Below, one piece after another: positions 5,788 to 7,599 of a stretch of 7,599 nucleotides of DNA (the first letter of the stretch is position 1; every line of letters starts with the position of its first letter). Source of the DNA: Streptomyces sp. NRRL S-118 (lineage in GTDB: Bacteria; Actinomycetota; Actinomycetes; Streptomycetales; Streptomycetaceae); contig NZ_KL591041.1 of assembly GCF_000716335.1 (NCBI RefSeq), positions 40,545 to 48,143 of the forward strand. Reading direction: 5' to 3'. The notes under the pieces were generated by a model that searched no databases, was not told the DNA's origin, and saw only the letters and a program-made list of their open reading frames with translations. The position numbers were made by a program, and so were the translations under genes.

Positions 5788-6326
5788 ATGTCCGTCCACG
5801 CCCCGGCGTCCCAGCTCACCGCTGCCCGCACCGCTCCTGCGACACCTGCCACGTTCCACCCGAAGCGCCCCACCGTCCTGTCCTACGGGGGGCGCCGACA
5901 GTACGGCGATCCTGCTGATGTTCCTGGCCGATCCGGCCGCGCACGGCCTGGAGCCGGACCTGTCGGACCTGACCGTCGTTCACGCCATCACCGGGGATGA
6001 GTTCGTCGACTCACTCGACTACGTCAACCGCCTGGTCCTGCCGCTGCTTCGCGCTCGCTCGGTGCGCCTGGTCCAGCTCTGCCGGGGGGCAAGAGCGACA
6101 CCGACGGCGTCCTCGTCCTGGACGACTCCCGCACGCCGCGCCGCATCCACGCCGCCGGCCCCTGGCGCCTGTCCGACGAGCTGCGCGCGGCCGGTACCGT
6201 GCCGCAGCTCGCGAACGGCCAGCGCCGCTGCTCCATCCGCTTCAAGGGCTGGGTCCTCGACAACTGGGCCGCCGCCGAGTCGGCCGCGCAGCGGCGCTGC
6301 AGCGGGCCGAGCAGGCCAAGGACTGA
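5788..6326 (+). pseudogene. PP-loop / PAPS-reductase-like protein gene, frameshifted and C-terminally truncated
   Basis: GGAG at 5777-5780 and ATG at 5788 give MSVHAPASQLTAARTAPA and then TVLSYGG. At the G6 run 5887-5892 the frame shifts, and GGADSTAILLMFLADPAAHGLEP continues in another frame. SYGG(G)ADST is the nucleotide-binding PP-loop motif of PAPS-reductase-like and DndC-like ATPases. The second frame goes on through LTVVHAITGDEFVDSLDYVN and RSVRLVQLC. A second shift at G6 6084-6089 returns to the first frame with GGKSDTDGVLVLDDSR, GPWRLSDELRAAGTVPQLANGQRRCSIRFKGWVLDNW. About 6285 the reading becomes doubtful, and the last in-frame end seen is LQRAEQAKD with TGA at 6324-6326. The C-terminal half of such proteins, with a Cys cluster, is missing. 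Relatives occur in actinobacterial phages and islands. The reaction is not known from this sequence. Confidence 0.65.
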
Positions 6327-6442
6327 GGCTTCGCCACGCCGCCGGCCGTGCTGCTGTCGCAGCTCACGGAGGGCGCTAGCGCGGGCAAAGCCCGTCGGGC
6401 AGTGTAGTGGGCGGCATACCGTAATGGGCAACTCGAAGCGGC

Positions 6443-6477
6443 GAGGCCGGCCAGGGCTGTGAGCCCTGGCCGGCCTC
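6443..6477. terminator. Perfect 16-bp-stem terminator hairpin
   Basis: GAGGCCGGCCAGGGCT (6443-6458) and AGCCCTGGCCGGCCTC (6462-6477) are perfectly complementary around a GTG loop. It lies 43 bases after the stop of the minus-strand 58-residue gene and after the plus-strand PP-loop pseudogene, so it can act in both directions. Confidence 0.85.
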
Positions 6478-6520
6478 CTCTACCTTGTGGCTGTTTCGCG
6501 AGTCAGGTCCGCTGTCACTC

Positions 6521-6697
6521 CTACTTGCGGGCCCACTCCCAGAACTTTCCCCCCAGGACGAGCAGGCCGTGCACGGCGACCGCCTCAAGGGTGCCGCTGG
6601 CGCCACTGTGGGGACGAACATCGTTGACCATCTGGCCGGTGACCGTGGGCGGGGGCGTGGGCGGCGGGGCCATCTGGCCGTTGTACTGGTAGCTCAT
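6521..6697 (-). CDS. 58-residue protein of unknown function
   Basis: On the minus strand an ATG at 6697-6695 follows AAAGG by six bases (TTCACG), a good ribosome-binding site, and the frame ends at TAG (6521-6523). The product begins MSYQYNGQMA, has a proline-rich stretch PPPTPPPTVTG (residues 11-21), a Gly/Ser turn, and a C-terminal hydrophobic segment TLEAVAVHGLLVLGGKFWEWARK (36-58) ending with two Trp and basic residues. The end could be an amphipathic or membrane-associated helix. There is no signal peptide, and no cysteines. GC-rich wobble positions, the ribosome-binding site and the strong terminator downstream support a real gene. I do not recognise the family. A peptide precursor or small membrane-associated factor is conceivable, but no modification or export gene lies next to it. 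Confidence 0.65.
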   Translation of the reverse strand: MSYQYNGQMAPPPTPPPTVTGQMVNDVRPHSGASGTLEAVAVHGLLVLGGKFWEWARK

Positions 6698-7194
6698 CGT
6701 GAACCTTTCTCTCTTCGGTCCCGCACAGACGAAGCGGGCTGATTCGATACTCGCTCGGATGACTCCCGCGGAATATGGGGGGAAGCCTGATGCCGGCGAC
6801 CTGGAAACAGGATGGCCCGTGTTCAGCCCGGGGCTTGCTCATTGTGTCCCGTGGAGTCATTGAGGTAGGCGGGCAACTGCACCTTTGGGGACACGCCGAG
6901 CCGATCGATGACGCATTTCCCGACTTTCCGTACCGCTTGGCGAGGAAGACCAGCCTGTCCCGGTGATTCCATCAAGTCGCAGGGCGTGCGGCACGGTATT
7001 CGCCGACTCCTAGGCATGGGCGTCCCGCTGCGGAAGGTCAAGGTGCGGCCACCCGGAATAACTTCCACTGGGCGGCCCCCTTGATCCGCCTCGGCTCCCA
7101 CGAGTTCGTGTCCTGACTCGCGCAACGGGCCGCTGGCTGTCGTATTCAGTCGGCATGACCATCACCAGATCGACCCGCCGCGACCACGACACTC
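6698..7194. other. Stretch without a convincing gene
   Basis: This includes the upstream region of the 58-residue gene, with a 5-bp hairpin CCCGC/GCGGG at 6720-6738 in its leader. A 63-codon plus-strand frame begins at 6775 and an overlapping 100-codon minus-strand frame covers 6823-7125. Neither has a ribosome-binding site, a recognisable domain or the third-position pattern expected of Streptomyces genes. I see no tRNA, direct repeat or phage attachment site. It may hold unrecognisable gene debris. Confidence 0.4.
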
Positions 7195-7217
7195 GCCCGG
7201 GCACCCAACACCCGGGC
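7195..7217 (-). terminator. Second hairpin downstream of the right-edge gene
   Basis: GCCCGGG (7195-7201) and CCCGGGC (7211-7217) form a perfect 7-bp stem with a 9-base loop. On the minus strand it follows the hairpin at 7239-7269 and may be a back-up terminator. Confidence 0.45.
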
Positions 7218-7238
7218 TGGCGCGTTACGCAAGACCGA

Positions 7239-7269
7239 GGCCCCTGGAGATCGAAGGATCTCTGGGGCC
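7239..7269 (-). terminator. Terminator of the right-edge minus-strand gene
   Basis: GGCCCC (7239-7244) pairs with GGGGCC (7264-7269), and GAGATC (7247-7252) pairs with GATCTC (7257-7262) around a GAAG loop, with a small T/G-T internal irregularity. It starts 12 bases past the stop codon of the minus-strand gene ending at 7282. Confidence 0.7.
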
Positions 7270-7281
7270 CCGATGTGATTG

Positions 7282-7599
7282 CTACGAGTCACATCCTCCC
7301 GGGACATAGCTGTAGCCGTCGAGGAAAAGCAGATTGACACCGAGGGCTTCCTCGTAACTCACCGACCATGTCGATTCGAACGGCTCACCTCCCTCCACAT
7401 AAAAGATCATGGCATCTCCTTGGGCAACGACATACCCAGAGAAGCCACCCTCTCCGTTCTGTGCAGCAAAGCTCCCATCGCTGGAAAAGACGTAGGTCAA
7501 GTGCCCGCCGGGTGCGTCGTTCTGGCCGCCGCACCAAGAGCCCACAACGCTCTCGGGCACGGACGGTTCGGGCTCCGTGGTGGCGGGGCCCGGTTCGGG
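7282..7599 (-). CDS. Probable secreted or lipid-anchored small-domain protein, 5' end beyond the window
   Basis: The minus strand is open from the right edge to a stop at 7282-7284. It reads PEPGPATTEPEPSVPES, a Pro/Glu/Thr-rich linker, then a compact domain: VVGSWCGGQNDAPGGHLTYVFSSDG, FSGYVVAQGDAMIFYVEGGEP, STWSVSYEEALGVNLLFLDGYSYVPGGC. The GTG at 7560 that could open a 92-residue frame is more likely an internal Val, because the reading frame and linker continue past it. The pattern (linker, beta-rich domain with two Cys, short C-terminus) is that of extracytoplasmic Streptomyces lipoproteins whose signal peptide would lie outside the window. The domain resembles lipocalin-like stability-type folds (GxWxG start), but I cannot name a family. 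Base composition looks less GC-rich than the neighbours, with more A/T-ending codons. Confidence 0.75.
   Translation of the reverse strand, partial: PEPGPATTEPEPSVPESVVGSWCGGQNDAPGGHLTYVFSSDGSFAAQNGEGGFSGYVVAQGDAMIFYVEGGEPFESTWSVSYEEALGVNLLFLDGYSYVPGGCDS

Noticed and set aside
6823..7125. A 100-codon minus-strand frame
   Set aside because: There is no ribosome-binding site, no domain, and its composition is unlike the real genes. It overlaps a competing plus-strand frame that is equally unconvincing.
7155..7337. A 60-codon plus-strand frame
   Set aside because: It spans the two terminator hairpins of the minus-strand gene and overlaps that gene's 3' end, and it has no ribosome-binding site.
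1..7599. CRISPR arrays, tRNA genes, phage attachment sites, or a defence gene cluster
   Set aside because: I saw no regularly spaced repeats, no tRNA T-loop pattern and no adjacent set of effector genes. The PP-loop gene alone is not enough to propose a Dnd-like modification system.

Overview
The window is high-GC DNA with GTG/ATG starts, Shine-Dalgarno-led small genes and GC-rich hairpins, and its gene families point to Streptomyces or a close actinomycete relative. It reads as a worn accessory region. Intact genes are few, and most of the space is taken by insertion-sequence pieces and genes broken by stops or frameshifts. I found no complete new multi-gene system.

Left part (1-2640): the C-terminal end of an IS701-like transposase on the minus strand runs off the left edge. 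It is followed by a 60-residue cationic one-helix membrane protein (177-359), a stretch with strong hairpins and a possible transposase scrap (360-600), and a conserved-looking hypothetical gene broken by one in-frame TAG (668-1135). Converging on it across a shared terminator hairpin is a frameshifted gene for a secreted NucA/NucB-type nuclease (1182-2509, minus).

Middle (2641-4682): a complete insertion sequence lies at 2645-4245, with 16-bp imperfect terminal inverted repeats and a CTAG flank on each side. Its 484-residue DDE transposase is split by a one-base frameshift at a C6 run. The element sits in what was the divergent intergenic region between the nuclease gene and an intact Rid-family gene (4290-4682), so it separates the Rid gene from its original upstream DNA.

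Right-middle (4683-6326): three fragments abut. They are an N-terminally truncated, frameshifted IS5-type transposase (minus, 4699-5497), an IS701-type transposase fragment (plus, 5498-about 5734), and a PP-loop / PAPS-reductase-like gene (5788-6326). The last has two frameshifts at G6 runs and has lost its C-terminal part.

Right part (6327-7599): a 58-residue gene of unknown function (6521-6697, minus) ends at a perfect 16-bp-stem terminator. About 580 bases without a convincing gene follow. A minus-strand gene for a probable secreted or lipid-anchored protein is cut by the right edge and followed by two tandem hairpins. Several frameshifts fall in homopolymer runs, so sequencing error has to be excluded before every split gene is accepted as a true pseudogene. 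Family names here rest on recognition of motifs, not on database searches.
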